Shown here in pieces: positions 8,624 to 19,579 of a stretch of DNA of 64,000 nucleotides. The stretch covers positions 186,001 through 250,000 of the forward strand of contig NZ_WWCU01000003.1 in assembly GCF_009857595.1 (NCBI RefSeq), read 5' to 3'. The stretch is from Pseudoduganella aquatica. Its GTDB lineage: Bacteria > Pseudomonadota > Gammaproteobacteria > Burkholderiales > Burkholderiaceae_D. A model generated the notes under the pieces. The model was not told the DNA's origin, did not search any database, and was given only the letters and a program-made list of their open reading frames with translations. A program made the position numbers and the translations under genes. Positions within the stretch are counted from its first letter, which is position 1, and each line of letters starts with the position of its first letter.

Positions 8624-9895
8624 TTATTGCGTCAGAAGCATGCTCCGGTAATGCCGCGCCGTCAACCAGAATGCAAGCGCCGTCACGGTAAAGGCCAGCT
8701 GCCCGTAGGCCAACCACAACACTGAGTCCGACAGCACCGGCGCGATGGCGCCGGCCACCACCGCGCCCAGCAGCGTGGTGGCGAAAGACTGGCAGGAAGC
8801 GACCGTGCCGCGGATGTGGGGAAACAGGTCCAGGCCCAGCAACGTGGCGGCCGGCGCCACCACCGACATGCCGAAGGTGTAGAAGAACAGCGGCGCCACG
8901 CTCCACGGCAGCGACGGCGGCAGAAACAAATGGTAAGCCACGTTGAAGGTGGCGGCCGTGATCAGGAAGCAGAAGCCGACGCCGATCTGGCGCGCGAAAC
9001 TCATCTTGCCCGCGATGCGGTTGGCCGCCAGCGCGCCGAGGAAAATGCCGCTCACGGCCGGGATGAACAGCCAGCCGAACTGGTCCGGCCCGAGGCCGAG
9101 GTGGCGCGGCAGCATCACCGGCGCCGCCGTGATGTAGACGAACAGGCCGGCGAAATTGAAGGCCACCACGCCGGACTTCAGGTGGAACAGCGGCGAGGAC
9201 AGGATGGTGCGATAGCTGTGCACCAGGTAGCGCGGGTTGAAAGGCTGGCGCCGGGACGGCGGCAGCGTTTCCGGCAGGCGGCGCCAGCACACCACGAACA
9301 GGCCCACCGTGTAGACGAACAGGAACAGGAAGATGGCGCGCCACTCCAGGTACTTCACGATGACGCCGCCCAGCACCGGCGCCACGGCGGGCGCGATGGA
9401 GAAGATCATGGTGACCATGGACAGCAGGCGCGCGGCGTGCGCGTCCGCATACAGGTCGCGGATGATGGCGCGGCCCACCACCACGCCGGCGCCGGCCGAC
9501 ACGCCTTGCAGCACGCGGAAGAACCACAGGTAATGCACCGAATGCGCGGCGGCGCAGCCCATGGTGCCGATGGCGAACAGCACCAGCGACACCAGCACCA
9601 CGTTGCGCCGTCCGAAAGCGTCGGCCAGCGCGCCGTGCCACAGCACCATGCCGGCGAAGGCCAGCATGTAGGCCGTCAGCGTCTGCTGCACTTCCAGCGG
9701 CGTGGCGTGCAGCGAGGCCTGGATGTTGGGGAAGGCCGGCAGATAGGCGTCGATGGAGAACGGCCCCAGCATGGACAGCGAGGCCAGCACGATGGCCAGC
9801 GCGAAGGCGCTCAGCGGTTTGGCGTGGCTGGGTTCAGGCGGGGGGATCTCGGCGACCGGATCGGGCGGGAGGTTGGCGGGCGGAGTGGGGAACAT
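8624..9895 (-). CDS. MFS transporter, Bcr/CflA drug-resistance family
   Basis: 423 residues with about 12 hydrophobic segments after a roughly 28-residue Pro-rich cytoplasmic N-terminus. Family signatures are MLGPFSIDAYLPAFP in TM1, the cytoplasmic loop motif ADAFGRRNV after TM2, and the TM5 motif C region RVLQGVSAGAGVVVGRAIIRD characteristic of Bcr/CflA proton-coupled efflux pumps. Likely role: inner-membrane export of small drugs or metabolites such as bicyclomycin or chloramphenicol analogues; the actual substrate is unknown. It is transcribed leftward on its own: a 193-bp gap separates it from the next gene downstream and a REP pair lies upstream, which suggests an independent promoter embedded near the repeats. 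Confidence 0.9.
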   Translation of the reverse strand: MFPTPPANLPPDPVAEIPPPEPSHAKPLSAFALAIVLASLSMLGPFSIDAYLPAFPNIQASLHATPLEVQQTLTAYMLAFAGMVLWHGALADAFGRRNVVLVSLVLFAIGTMGCAAAHSVHYLWFFRVLQGVSAGAGVVVGRAIIRDLYADAHAARLLSMVTMIFSIAPAVAPVLGGVIVKYLEWRAIFLFLFVYTVGLFVVCWRRLPETLPPSRRQPFNPRYLVHSYRTILSSPLFHLKSGVVAFNFAGLFVYITAAPVMLPRHLGLGPDQFGWLFIPAVSGIFLGALAANRIAGKMSFARQIGVGFCFLITAATFNVAYHLFLPPSLPWSVAPLFFYTFGMSVVAPAATLLGLDLFPHIRGTVASCQSFATTLLGAVVAGAIAPVLSDSVLWLAYGQLAFTVTALAFWLTARHYRSMLLTQ

Positions 9896-9917
9896 TGACG
9901 GTCTCGCGGCGGAGGTT

Positions 9918-10016
9918 GGCGGGTTAGCGGGGCTGCGCCCCGCTAACCCGCCCTACGCGGATTCACGGATTTCGCTAATTGCGTAGGGCGGGTTAGGCGG
10001 CACGCCGTAACCCGCC
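9918..10016. repeat. REP-like palindrome pair (locus 2)
   Basis: Unit 9918-9956 (ending CCCTAC) and unit 9983-10016 (beginning GTAGGGCGGGTTA) face each other across a 26-bp spacer, the same spacer length as at locus 1. The left hairpin has an unusually long perfect stem (GGCGGGTTAGCGGGG / CCCCGCTAACCCGCC). It lies between two co-directional genes, upstream of the MFS gene. Confidence 0.85.
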
Positions 10017-10042
10017 AGGACGGGCCGGCGGCCGCCTTTGCA

Positions 10043-11245
10043 TCAGCCTTTCGGCTTGGCTTCTTCGCGGCGGTTGTAGCCCGCCACCATATCGAAGCGG
10101 AACAAACGGCATTCCAGCGCGCCGTTGAAGAACGGCGTCTTGCGCGCTTCCTTCAGGCGCAGCAGCTTGGGCAGGCCCAGGTCCGCCGTGAACAGGAAGG
10201 CGGTCCAGCCGGCGAAGCGCTGCTTGAGCGTGGTGCCGAAGGCCGAGTAGAACGAAGTCGCCAGTTCATCTTCCGGCAGCGTGCTGTCGCCGCGCACGCC
10301 GATACGCTCGCCATACGGCGGATTGGTCAGCAGGATGCCCGGCTGCTCGGTCGGCGCCTTCACTTCCTGCGCCTCGATCTGCTTGAGCGGAATGTCGAAC
10401 ATGATGCCGGCGCACTTCAGGTTGTGGCGCGTCATGGCCACCATGTCGCCCGAGATGTCGGAACCGAAAATGGTCGGCTCGGACGGCAGCGGATTCGGCT
10501 TGATGGCGTTTTTCATGTCCATCCATGCGCCCTGCTCGAAGTCGTGGAACTTCTCGAAGGCGAAACGGCGGCGCGCGCCGGGCGGAATGCCCTGCACCAT
10601 CTGCGCCGCTTCGCACAGGATGGTGCCGGAACCGCACATGGGGTCGAACAGCGGCGTGCCCGGCTTCCAGCCCGACACGCGCAGCAGGCCGGCGGCCAGG
10701 TTTTCGCGCAGCGGCGCGTCGCCCGTTTCATCGCGCCAGCCGCGCTTGAACAGCGCTTCGCCCGAGGTGTCCAGGTAGACGATGTACTGGTGCGCGTCCA
10801 GGAAGCCGACAATGCGCATGTCCGGCTCGCGGGTGTTCACCGACGGGCGCGAACCGTACATGTCGCGGAAGCGGTCGCAGATCGCGTCCTTGATCTTCAG
10901 CGTGGTGAACTCCAGGCTTTTCAGCGGCGACTTCACCGCCGTCACATCCACGCGGATGGTGTGGTCCACGCCGAACCACTCTTCCCACGGCTGCTCCAGG
11001 GTCAAGTCGTAGATGTCGTTCTCGTTCTTGTAGCCGCCGGCGGCCATGCGCATCAGCACGCGCGAAGCAATGCGCGAGTGCAGGTTGACGCGGTAGGAAT
11101 CCTCCAGCGAACCGGAGCAGTGCACGCCGCCCGGCACCTGGTTGTGCACCTTGAGCGTGCTGCCGGGCAGCTGCGTGATTTCAGTCAGTTCTTCGGCCAG
11201 CGCCGCTTCCATGCCGCGCGGGCATGGGCAAAAATAGGAAGCCAT
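10043..11245 (-). CDS. rlmL: THUMP-domain 23S rRNA guanine-N2 methyltransferase (RlmL N-terminal type)
   Basis: 400 residues. An N-terminal THUMP RNA-binding region (about 1-160) precedes a UPF0020/Rossmann methyltransferase domain with the SAM-binding segment LFDPMCGSGTILCEAA and the catalytic TNPPYGERIG motif typical of exocyclic-amine N-methylation. Family knowledge: E. coli RlmKL is a fusion whose N-terminal half makes m2G2445 of 23S rRNA; this protein corresponds to that half only, so the RlmK half is absent or encoded elsewhere. The start MASYFCPCPRGMEAALAEEL matches the family N-terminus. A strong terminator for the preceding gene lies just upstream, so the gene probably has its own promoter in the short gap. 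Confidence 0.85.
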   Translation of the reverse strand: MASYFCPCPRGMEAALAEELTEITQLPGSTLKVHNQVPGGVHCSGSLEDSYRVNLHSRIASRVLMRMAAGGYKNENDIYDLTLEQPWEEWFGVDHTIRVDVTAVKSPLKSLEFTTLKIKDAICDRFRDMYGSRPSVNTREPDMRIVGFLDAHQYIVYLDTSGEALFKRGWRDETGDAPLRENLAAGLLRVSGWKPGTPLFDPMCGSGTILCEAAQMVQGIPPGARRRFAFEKFHDFEQGAWMDMKNAIKPNPLPSEPTIFGSDISGDMVAMTRHNLKCAGIMFDIPLKQIEAQEVKAPTEQPGILLTNPPYGERIGVRGDSTLPEDELATSFYSAFGTTLKQRFAGWTAFLFTADLGLPKLLRLKEARKTPFFNGALECRLFRFDMVAGYNRREEAKPKG

Positions 11246-11265
11246 AGGGGTACCTTTTATCCGTT

Positions 11266-11293
11266 AAAAAAAACGCTGCGCCTGCGCGCAGCG
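11266..11293 (-). terminator. Rho-independent terminator
   Basis: On the minus strand an 8-bp perfect stem CGCTGCGC / GCGCAGCG with a 4-nt loop GCAG is followed directly by eight T residues. It sits 6 bp after the stop codon of the 2-hydroxychromene-2-carboxylate isomerase-like gene and ends the leftward leuS-proA cluster. Confidence 0.88.
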
Positions 11294-11299
11294 CGTACA

Positions 11300-11902
11300 T
11301 CACGAGGCCAGCGCCCGCTCGAGGAAATCGAGACGGTCCTGGCCCCAGAAACTTTCGCCATCGAGCACATACCACGGCGAGCCGAAAATATTGGCGGCCG
11401 TGGCGGCTTCGGTGTTCTTGTCGTATTCGGCCTGCACACTGGCCGTCTGCGACGATTTGGTCAGCGCGCGGCCGTCCAGGCCGCAGCTGTTTGCGATCTG
11501 CACCAGCGTCTCTTCGTCGCCGATGTTGCGCTCCTCCGCCCACAGGCCGCGCATGATGGCGCCGGACAGCTGCAGCGCCGTGTCCACGCCGTGCGTCAGG
11601 CGCGCGGCGATGATGAGCCGGGCCGCCGCATCCGGCGACACCGGGAAGAACTTCGGCTGCAAGGTCAGCGGCACGCCGAGGAATGCCGACCAGCGCGCCA
11701 GCTCCACCAGGCGGTAAGCCTGGCGCTGCGGCGCGCGCTTGGCCAGCGGCAGCCCGCCGGACACGCCAAACACCTTGCCCAGATCGAAGGGACGGATGTC
11801 GATCTGCGCGCCGTGCGCCTTGGCCAGCGCCACGAAACGCTCGTGGCCCAGGTAGCTCCACGGCGAATGCGGGGCAAAGTAGTATTGGCAGGTCTTGCTC
11901 AT
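11300..11902 (-). CDS. 2-hydroxychromene-2-carboxylate isomerase-like, GST kappa/DsbA fold
   Basis: 200 residues of the DsbA-like thioredoxin superfamily (HCCA isomerase/GST kappa branch). The N-terminus QYYFAPHSPWSYLG carries the Ser of the S-P-W-S-Y signature that contacts glutathione, and the C-terminal FGSPWYVLDGESFWGQDRLDFL is a strong family motif. In the type enzyme it isomerises 2-hydroxychromene-2-carboxylate in naphthalene breakdown using glutathione. There is no aromatic degradation cluster here, so the real role is probably a general glutathione-dependent isomerase or reductase. It is last in the leftward cluster, 15 bp after the HemJ-like gene, and is followed by a strong terminator. 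Confidence 0.87.
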   Translation of the reverse strand: MSKTCQYYFAPHSPWSYLGHERFVALAKAHGAQIDIRPFDLGKVFGVSGGLPLAKRAPQRQAYRLVELARWSAFLGVPLTLQPKFFPVSPDAAARLIIAARLTHGVDTALQLSGAIMRGLWAEERNIGDEETLVQIANSCGLDGRALTKSSQTASVQAEYDKNTEAATAANIFGSPWYVLDGESFWGQDRLDFLERALAS

Positions 11903-11917
11903 GCGCTGCTCGCTTTC

Positions 11918-12346
11918 TCAGAAAGGTTTCACAACTACGAGGATGATAATCGCCAGCAGCATCAGCACCGGCACTTCATTAAACCAGCGGTACCACGTAT
12001 GGCTGCGCGTGTTCGCGCCGCGCTCGAACTTCTTCAGGATGGCGCCGCAAGCGTGCGAATAGCCTATCGCCAGGATGACCAGCGTGAGCTTGGCGTGCAT
12101 CCAGCCCGGCATCTTGAAGCTGCCGCTGCCGCCATACTGCAGCCACAGCAGCCACGCGCCCAGCAGCACCGCCGGCACCGACAGCATCATCATGAAGCGG
12201 TACAGCTTGCGCGCCATCAGCAGCAGGCGCTCGCGGCTCACGCTCTCCTTCTCCAGCGCCAGGTTCACGAAAATGCGCGGCAGGTAGAACAACCCGGAGA
12301 ACCAGGACACGACGAACAGGATGTGGAACGCTTTTACCCAGAGCAT
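11918..12346 (-). CDS. hemJ: HemJ/CopD-family integral membrane protein (probable protoporphyrinogen IX oxidase)
   Basis: 142 residues with four predicted membrane helices. The N-terminus MLWVKAFHILFVVSWFSGLF contains the conserved His of the HemJ family, and WMHAKLTLV in helix 3 contains the conserved Lys; in HemJ this His/Lys pair is needed for heme binding and for oxidising protoporphyrinogen IX. Length and spacing fit HemJ (UPF0093) well, although annotation pipelines often call this family CopD. It lies 22 bp after proA in the same direction, an arrangement that is positional rather than pathway-related. The function is inferred from family motifs. Confidence 0.72.
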   Translation of the reverse strand: MLWVKAFHILFVVSWFSGLFYLPRIFVNLALEKESVSRERLLLMARKLYRFMMMLSVPAVLLGAWLLWLQYGGSGSFKMPGWMHAKLTLVILAIGYSHACGAILKKFERGANTRSHTWYRWFNEVPVLMLLAIIILVVVKPF

Positions 12347-12368
12347 GGAGATCCTTGTTATTTACTTC

Positions 12369-13634
12369 TTATTTACGCACTTCGCCGTGGCCGAAGACCA
12401 CGTACTTCATCGACGTCAGGCCTTCCAGGCCCACCGGTCCGCGCGCGTGCAGCTTGTCGTTCGAGATGCCGATTTCGGCGCCCAGGCCGTATTCAAAGCC
12501 GTCCGCGAAACGGGTGGACGCGTTCACCATCACGGAAGCGGAATCGACTTCGCGCAGGAAGCGCATGGCGTCGCTGTAGTCTTCGGTGATGATGGACTCG
12601 GTGTGCTTGGACGACCAGGTGCTGATGTGGTCCATCGCCTCATCGATGCCTTCCACCACGCGCACCGCCAGGATAGGCGCCAGGTATTCGGTCGCCCAGT
12701 CTTCCTCGGTGGCGCGCACCAGCTGCGGGTAGCCTTCCAGGATCTTGTAGGATTCCGGATCGCAGCGCAGCTCCACCTTCTCGGCCGCGTACAGCTTGGC
12801 CAGTTCCGGCAGCACCCGCGGCGCAATGGCGCGCGCCACCAGCAGCGTTTCCATGGTGTTGCACGGGCTGTAGCGCTGGCACTTGGCGTTGAAGGCCACG
12901 TCCAGCGCCTTCTTCATGTCGGCCATGGCGTCGATGTAGACGTGGCAGATGCCGTCCAGGTGCTTGATCATCGGCACCGTGGCTTCCTTCATCAGGCGCG
13001 AGATCAGGCCCTTGCCGCCGCGCGGCACGATGACGTCCACGTACTGCGGCATGGTGATCAGGGCGCCGACGGCGGCGCGGTCGGTGGTGTCCACCACCTG
13101 CACGCCGTCCGCAGGCAGGCCGGCGCCTTGCAGGCCTTCCATCACCAGCTTGGCCAGCGCGCGGTTGCAGTGGATGGCTTCGGAGCCGCCGCGCAAAATG
13201 GTGGCGTTGCCGCTCTTGATGCACAGGCCGGCCGCGTCCACCGTGACGTTGGGGCGGGCTTCGTAGATGATGCCGATGACGCCCAGCGGCACGCGCATCT
13301 GGCCCACCTGGATGCCGCTCGGACGGAATTTCAGGCCGCTGATTTCGCCGATGGGGTCCGGCAGCGCCACGATCTGGCGCAGGCCTTCGACCATGGTGGC
13401 GATGGCTTTGTCGGACAGCGTGAGGCGGTCCAGCAGGGCCGGCGCCAGGCCGGCGGCGGCGGCCGCGTCCAGGTCCAGCTGGTTGGCGGCGCGCAGGGCG
13501 GCCGCGTCGCGTTCGATCGCGTCGGCGATCAGCAGCAGCGCGCGGTTGCGCTGCGCGCTGTCGGCGCGGGCCATGGCGCGCGATGCAAGGCGCGCCTGCC
13601 GGCCCACTTGTTCCATGTACTGCGTGATGTCCAT
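12369..13634 (-). CDS. proA: Gamma-glutamyl phosphate reductase
   Basis: 421 residues, full length for ProA, an aldehyde-dehydrogenase-fold enzyme that reduces gamma-glutamyl phosphate with NADPH to glutamate semialdehyde in proline synthesis. Motifs include the NAD(P) region [28 protein letters not shown] and the catalytic Cys in [11 protein letters not shown]. The frame stays open for 34 more codons upstream, but that stretch reads through a REP-like repeat; [15 protein letters not shown] is the conserved N-terminus and was taken as start. It follows holA after a 102-bp gap and precedes the HemJ-like gene. proB is not in the window. Confidence 0.95.
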   Translation of the reverse strand: MDITQYMEQVGRQARLASRAMARADSAQRNRALLLIADAIERDAAALRAANQLDLDAAAAAGLAPALLDRLTLSDKAIATMVEGLRQIVALPDPIGEISGLKFRPSGIQVGQMRVPLGVIGIIYEARPNVTVDAAGLCIKSGNATILRGGSEAIHCNRALAKLVMEGLQGAGLPADGVQVVDTTDRAAVGALITMPQYVDVIVPRGGKGLISRLMKEATVPMIKHLDGICHVYIDAMADMKKALDVAFNAKCQRYSPCNTMETLLVARAIAPRVLPELAKLYAAEKVELRCDPESYKILEGYPQLVRATEEDWATEYLAPILAVRVVEGIDEAMDHISTWSSKHTESIITEDYSDAMRFLREVDSASVMVNASTRFADGFEYGLGAEIGISNDKLHARGPVGLEGLTSMKYVVFGHGEVRK

Positions 13635-13653
13635 TTCAGTCCCGTTCAGTTCC

Positions 13654-13688
13654 GGCGGGTTACGGCGCTGCGCGCCTGACCCGCCCTG
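13654..13688. repeat. Single degenerate REP-like palindrome (locus 3)
   Basis: One unit only, GGCGGGTTACGG...CCTGACCCGCCCTGC. The right arm has TGACCCGCC instead of TAACCCGCC and the flanking CTAC has become CTGC, so both diagnostic positions are mutated. It lies 20 bp upstream of the proA ATG, in the leader between holA and proA, and looks like an old copy that has lost its partner. Confidence 0.7.
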
Positions 13689-13736
13689 CGTGTTAGCGTG
13701 CTCCATGCCGGATCGTAGCCAACCCGGCCGCCACAA

Positions 13737-14753
13737 CTAGCCGCGCGCCACCTTCAGCGCCAGCTGCAGCATTGCGTCCCATGCGTCGCCCGCGTATGCC
13801 TTGGCGCGCAGGCCCTTGATCATCTTATCGATTTGCGCCGCTTCCTGCAGCGCAGCTTCCAGCAGCGGCAGCGACACGCGCCGCAGCGCCGGTTCCATCA
13901 TGCGTTCCTTCGGCCCCCAGATGCGGTACTCCTTGAGCAGCGCGCCCAGCGGCCGTCCCTGCGCCATCCCGGCCTTGAGCTTGAGCAGCGTGCGGATTTC
14001 TTCCGACACCGCCCACAGCACCAGCGGCAGCGCTTCGCCTTCGCCCTTCAAGCCTTCGAGCATCCGCACCAGCCGCGCGGGATCGCCGGACAGCATCGCT
14101 TCACTCAATTTGAACACGTCATAGCGCGCCACGTTCAGCACCGCGTCATGCACTTGTTCGTATGCCAGCTTGCCCGCTTCGTGCAGCAGGCCCAGTTTCT
14201 GTATCTCCTGATGCGCCGCCAGCAGATTGCCTTCAACGCGGTCGGCGATGAAGTCTATGCTCTGGCGGTCCGCGCTCTGGCCTTGCGCGGCCAGGCGCGA
14301 TCCTATCCAGCCCGGCAGCTGCGCGCGCTCGACATTCGGAATGTCGATGTACACGGCGGCCTGCTGCAGGCTGGCCACCCAGGCCGCCTTCTGCGTCTGC
14401 CAGTCCAGCTTGGGCAGGGTGATCAGCGTCAGGTTGTCCGGGCTTAAATCCTTCACGTAATTCTGCAGCGCCGCGCCGCCGTCCTTGCCCGGCTTGCCGG
14501 TCGGGATGCGCAGCTCGATCAGCTTCTTGTCGCCGAACAGGGACAAGGCCTGGTTCGCCGCCAGCAGCTCGCCCCACTTGAAGCTGCGCTCCACGGTGAG
14601 CACGTCGCGCTCGGAATAGCCCTGCGCGCGCGCGCTGCGGCGGATTTTGTCCGCCGCTTCCAGCGCCAGCAGGTGCTCGTCGCTGGTGATGACGTAGAGC
14701 TGCGCCAGCGGCTTGCTCAAATGCCCGTCCAGCGCTTCCAGCCTCAGTTGCAT
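13737..14753 (-). CDS. holA: DNA polymerase III subunit delta
   Basis: 338 residues matching the clamp-loader delta subunit, which opens the beta sliding clamp. The N-terminal region MQLRLEALDGHL...LYVITSDEHLL, the FGDKKLIELRIPTG segment and the C-terminal collar segment (about 240-330, with AQIDKMIKGLRAKA) agree with HolA in length and order. Delta lacks the Walker motif, as expected. It sits 18 bp after lptE in the leuS-lptE-holA order common in proteobacteria, so it is probably co-transcribed from the leuS promoter. Confidence 0.93.
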   Translation of the reverse strand: MQLRLEALDGHLSKPLAQLYVITSDEHLLALEAADKIRRSARAQGYSERDVLTVERSFKWGELLAANQALSLFGDKKLIELRIPTGKPGKDGGAALQNYVKDLSPDNLTLITLPKLDWQTQKAAWVASLQQAAVYIDIPNVERAQLPGWIGSRLAAQGQSADRQSIDFIADRVEGNLLAAHQEIQKLGLLHEAGKLAYEQVHDAVLNVARYDVFKLSEAMLSGDPARLVRMLEGLKGEGEALPLVLWAVSEEIRTLLKLKAGMAQGRPLGALLKEYRIWGPKERMMEPALRRVSLPLLEAALQEAAQIDKMIKGLRAKAYAGDAWDAMLQLALKVARG

Positions 14754-14771
14754 ACGTTGTTACTCATCCGT

Positions 14772-15356
14772 TTATTCCTTGGGCGCCGCCACCGGCACCG
14801 CAGGCGCCAGCGACAATGCCGCCACCGGCTTGATGGCCGCCATGCGGCGCATCATCTGCTGCACCAGGTCGGTCTGCATGTCCTTGTACAGCAGCGCCTC
14901 TTCCTGCTCCTTCGCCAGCAGCTGGGTTTCGTCGAAGGTGATGGGACGATTCAAGCTGATGCTGGTCGGCGCAAGCAGCTCGTTGCCGAGCTTGTCCCGC
15001 ACGCGGAACACGATGGTGTAGGCCAGCAGGTACTCGCGCACGCGGCCATTTTTGTTCAGGGACAGAATGGTCTTGGTGCGGGTTTTTTCCGGGTCGGTCA
15101 GCACCTCGATCACGCCGTCGGCCTGGGCCGGGTCGGACACCACCACCGTATTGCCGTTGACGCGGATATTGCGCTTGAGGTCAATCGCCAGCGGCGACGA
15201 CTCCGGCAGGCCCACATACATGGCCGGGAAAGGCAGCGTGTAGTGCCCGCCCGAGCCGCGCAGATGGAAGCCGCAAGCCGACAGCGAACCGGCCAGCGCC
15301 GCCGCCACCAGCAGCGCGCCGGCGCCGCGTTTCAGAACATGGGTGGTGGTCTTCAT
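14772..15356 (-). CDS. lptE: LPS-assembly lipoprotein LptE
   Basis: 194-residue outer-membrane lipoprotein that plugs the LptD barrel and helps insert lipopolysaccharide. A signal peptide ends with lipobox LSAC (Cys28), followed by GFHLRGSGG, the usual LptE N-terminus. The C-terminal tail is Ala/Pro-rich. It begins 2 bp after the leuS stop, so the two are co-transcribed and probably translationally coupled. Its partner lptD is in the same window at 32271-34514. Confidence 0.93.
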   Translation of the reverse strand: MKTTTHVLKRGAGALLVAAALAGSLSACGFHLRGSGGHYTLPFPAMYVGLPESSPLAIDLKRNIRVNGNTVVVSDPAQADGVIEVLTDPEKTRTKTILSLNKNGRVREYLLAYTIVFRVRDKLGNELLAPTSISLNRPITFDETQLLAKEQEEALLYKDMQTDLVQQMMRRMAAIKPVAALSLAPAVPVAAPKE

Positions 15357-15358
15357 GC

Positions 15359-18049
<2,691 letters not shown>

Positions 18050-18062
18050 TCATTATAACAGC

Positions 18063-18833
18063 ATGCACTATAAGGAATTTCCGCCCCACCCAGCCTTGCG
18101 CCCGTATGTCGCGTGCCTGTGGGCAAGCGCGTCCGGCGGGGTGGCGCGGGACGGCCGCCCGGTCTCGCACCGCGTCCTGCCGGACAACTGCATCGACATC
18201 CTGTGGCAGGACACCGGCGCGCCGGCCTTTGCCGTCGGCATGATGACGCGCGCCATCCACGTGGCGTCCGGGCAGACCGTGCGCACGGTGGCGGTGCGCT
18301 TCAGGCCCGGCGCGGCCGGCCTGTTCCTGCAGCCCGCCCTGCCCCTGCACCAGTTGGCCGACCGGCGCACCGAACTGGACCTGTTGTGGGGCCGCAGCGA
18401 CGCCGACCGCCTGGCCGACGGCCTGTGGGGCGGCGCGCTGGACGAAGGGCGGCGCATAGCCCTGATAGAACGCCATCTGATGGCGCGCCTGGCCGGGCTA
18501 GGCGGCGCGGCGGCCTCTCCGGCCGGCGCCCTGGTGGCCGCGGCGCTGCACGCCATCGACGGCAGCGGCGGCGCCCTGCGCATCGAGGCCCTGGCCGATG
18601 GCCTGGGCGTGTCGCGCCAGCACCTGGCGGCGCAGTTCCGCGCCAGGGTGGGCCTGACGCCGAAAATGTACGCCCGCATCAGCCGCTTCCGCCGCGCCAC
18701 CGGCGCGCTGGCGCAGGCCGCAGCGCCCGACTGGGCCGGGCTGGCCCTGGACTGCGGCTATTTCGACCAGTCCCATCTGATCCACGACTTCCAGGAGTTT
18801 TCCGGCGGCGCGCCGGAAAGCTTCCTGCGCTGA
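18063..18833 (+). CDS. AraC-family transcriptional regulator
   Basis: 256 residues. The N-terminal part (1-150; HPALRPYVACLWAS, HRVLPDNCIDILW) matches the DUF6597-type sensor found in a subset of AraC regulators, and the C-terminal part carries two helix-turn-helix motifs (IEALADGLGVSRQHLAAQFR and the second ending DCGYFDQSHLIHDFQEFSG). It starts 55 bp from leuS, divergently, and is followed 73 bp later by a VOC-family gene that it may control. The ligand is unknown. It opens a four-gene plus-strand block in an otherwise leftward neighbourhood. Confidence 0.85.
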   Translation: MHYKEFPPHPALRPYVACLWASASGGVARDGRPVSHRVLPDNCIDILWQDTGAPAFAVGMMTRAIHVASGQTVRTVAVRFRPGAAGLFLQPALPLHQLADRRTELDLLWGRSDADRLADGLWGGALDEGRRIALIERHLMARLAGLGGAAASPAGALVAAALHAIDGSGGALRIEALADGLGVSRQHLAAQFRARVGLTPKMYARISRFRRATGALAQAAAPDWAGLALDCGYFDQSHLIHDFQEFSGGAPESFLR

Positions 18834-18906
18834 TTCCATTTTTCCAATCGCGGCCGCTGCGGGCATGGCAAGATGCAGCCATCGCCAACATTTCAAGGAG
18901 AACAAG

Positions 18907-19272
18907 ATGATCAAAGGACTGCGCACCGCCATCTATCCGGTGCCGGACATGGAGCGGGGCAAGGCCTGGTACAGCAGCGTGTTCGGCGCGGCGCCGTATT
19001 TCGACCAGCCCTTCTACGCGGGCTACGCCGTCGGCGGCTTCGAACTGGGCCTGGTGCCGGACGGCGTGCCCGGCACGGCGGGCAGCCGCGTGTACTGGGG
19101 CGTGGACAATATCGAGGCCGACGTGGCGCGCATCCTGGCGCTGGGCGCCACCGAGCACTCGGCCATCCAGGACGTGGGCGAAGGCATCAAGGTGGCCGAG
19201 CTGAACGATCCCTTCGGCAATGTGCTGGGCCTGATCTACAACCCCGTCTTCAAGCTCGAGGACGTGCGCTAG
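18907..19272 (+). CDS. VOC-family (glyoxalase/bleomycin-resistance fold) protein
   Basis: 121 residues with the paired beta-alpha-beta-beta-beta modules of the vicinal oxygen chelate superfamily: LRTAIYPVPDMERGKAWYSSVFG at the start and VAELNDPFGNVLGLIYNP at the end, the latter containing the usual Glu/Asp-Pro-Gly-Asn turn. A good ribosome site (AAGGAG) precedes ATG 18907; the frame extends upstream, but that start lacks such a site. The first metal position near the N-terminus is not a His, so enzymatic activity is uncertain. It probably belongs with the AraC regulator upstream. Confidence 0.82.
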   Translation: MIKGLRTAIYPVPDMERGKAWYSSVFGAAPYFDQPFYAGYAVGGFELGLVPDGVPGTAGSRVYWGVDNIEADVARILALGATEHSAIQDVGEGIKVAELNDPFGNVLGLIYNPVFKLEDVR

Positions 19273-19295
19273 GCAGGAGGGCGCCATCCATGATA

Positions 19296-19327
19296 ATATA
19301 CGTTTCATATACAAACCATATATGAAA
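19296..19327. promoter_or_regulatory. Candidate autoregulatory operator/promoter of the ParD-like-map pair
   Basis: Three hexamers ATATAC (19296), ATATAC (19307) and ATATAT (19318) repeat at exactly 11-bp steps, one helical turn. Overlaid is a perfect 9-bp inverted repeat TTTCATATA / TATATGAAA (19303-19311 and 19319-19327) with a 7-bp spacer. It ends 9 bp before the antitoxin ATG in an otherwise very GC-rich region. Ribbon-helix-helix antitoxins usually bind such repeats upstream of their own operon. Confidence 0.6.
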
Positions 19328-19336
19328 GTATGCCTC

Positions 19337-19579
19337 ATGGGTATCGTAAAAATTTCAGACCAGATGCATGAAAACCTGCGTGTGGCGAGCGGCGCGCTGA
19401 GCCGCTCCATCAACGCGCAGGCCGAGCACTGGCTGCGCATCGGCATGCTGGCCGAAACCAATCCCGACCTGCGCTACAGCGACATCTGCCAGATGCTGCT
19501 GCGCGCCGCGCAGGACGGCCCCTCGCTGGCCGACGCGGTCGCCACCACGCCGATTGCGCAGCGGAGGCACCATGCGTAA
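19337..19579 (+). CDS. ParD-like antitoxin family protein (ribbon-helix-helix type)
   Basis: 80 residues. The segment MGIVKISDQMHENLRVAS followed by ALSRSINAQAEHWLRIGM is the pattern of the ParD_like antitoxin family: a short beta-strand (IVKIS) followed by two helices, as in ribbon-helix-helix DNA-binding proteins. I start at ATG 19337; an ATG at 19322 lies inside the putative operator. No ParE-type toxin follows. Instead the stop codon overlaps the map ATG by 8 bp, so this protein is coupled to a methionine aminopeptidase. Function as an autoregulator of the pair is inferred. Confidence 0.78.
   Translation: MGIVKISDQMHENLRVASGALSRSINAQAEHWLRIGMLAETNPDLRYSDICQMLLRAAQDGPSLADAVATTPIAQRRHHA

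Noticed and set aside
12369..13736. Longer start for proA
   Set aside because: The extra 34 codons run through a REP unit and lack conserved residues; MDITQYMEQ is the family start.
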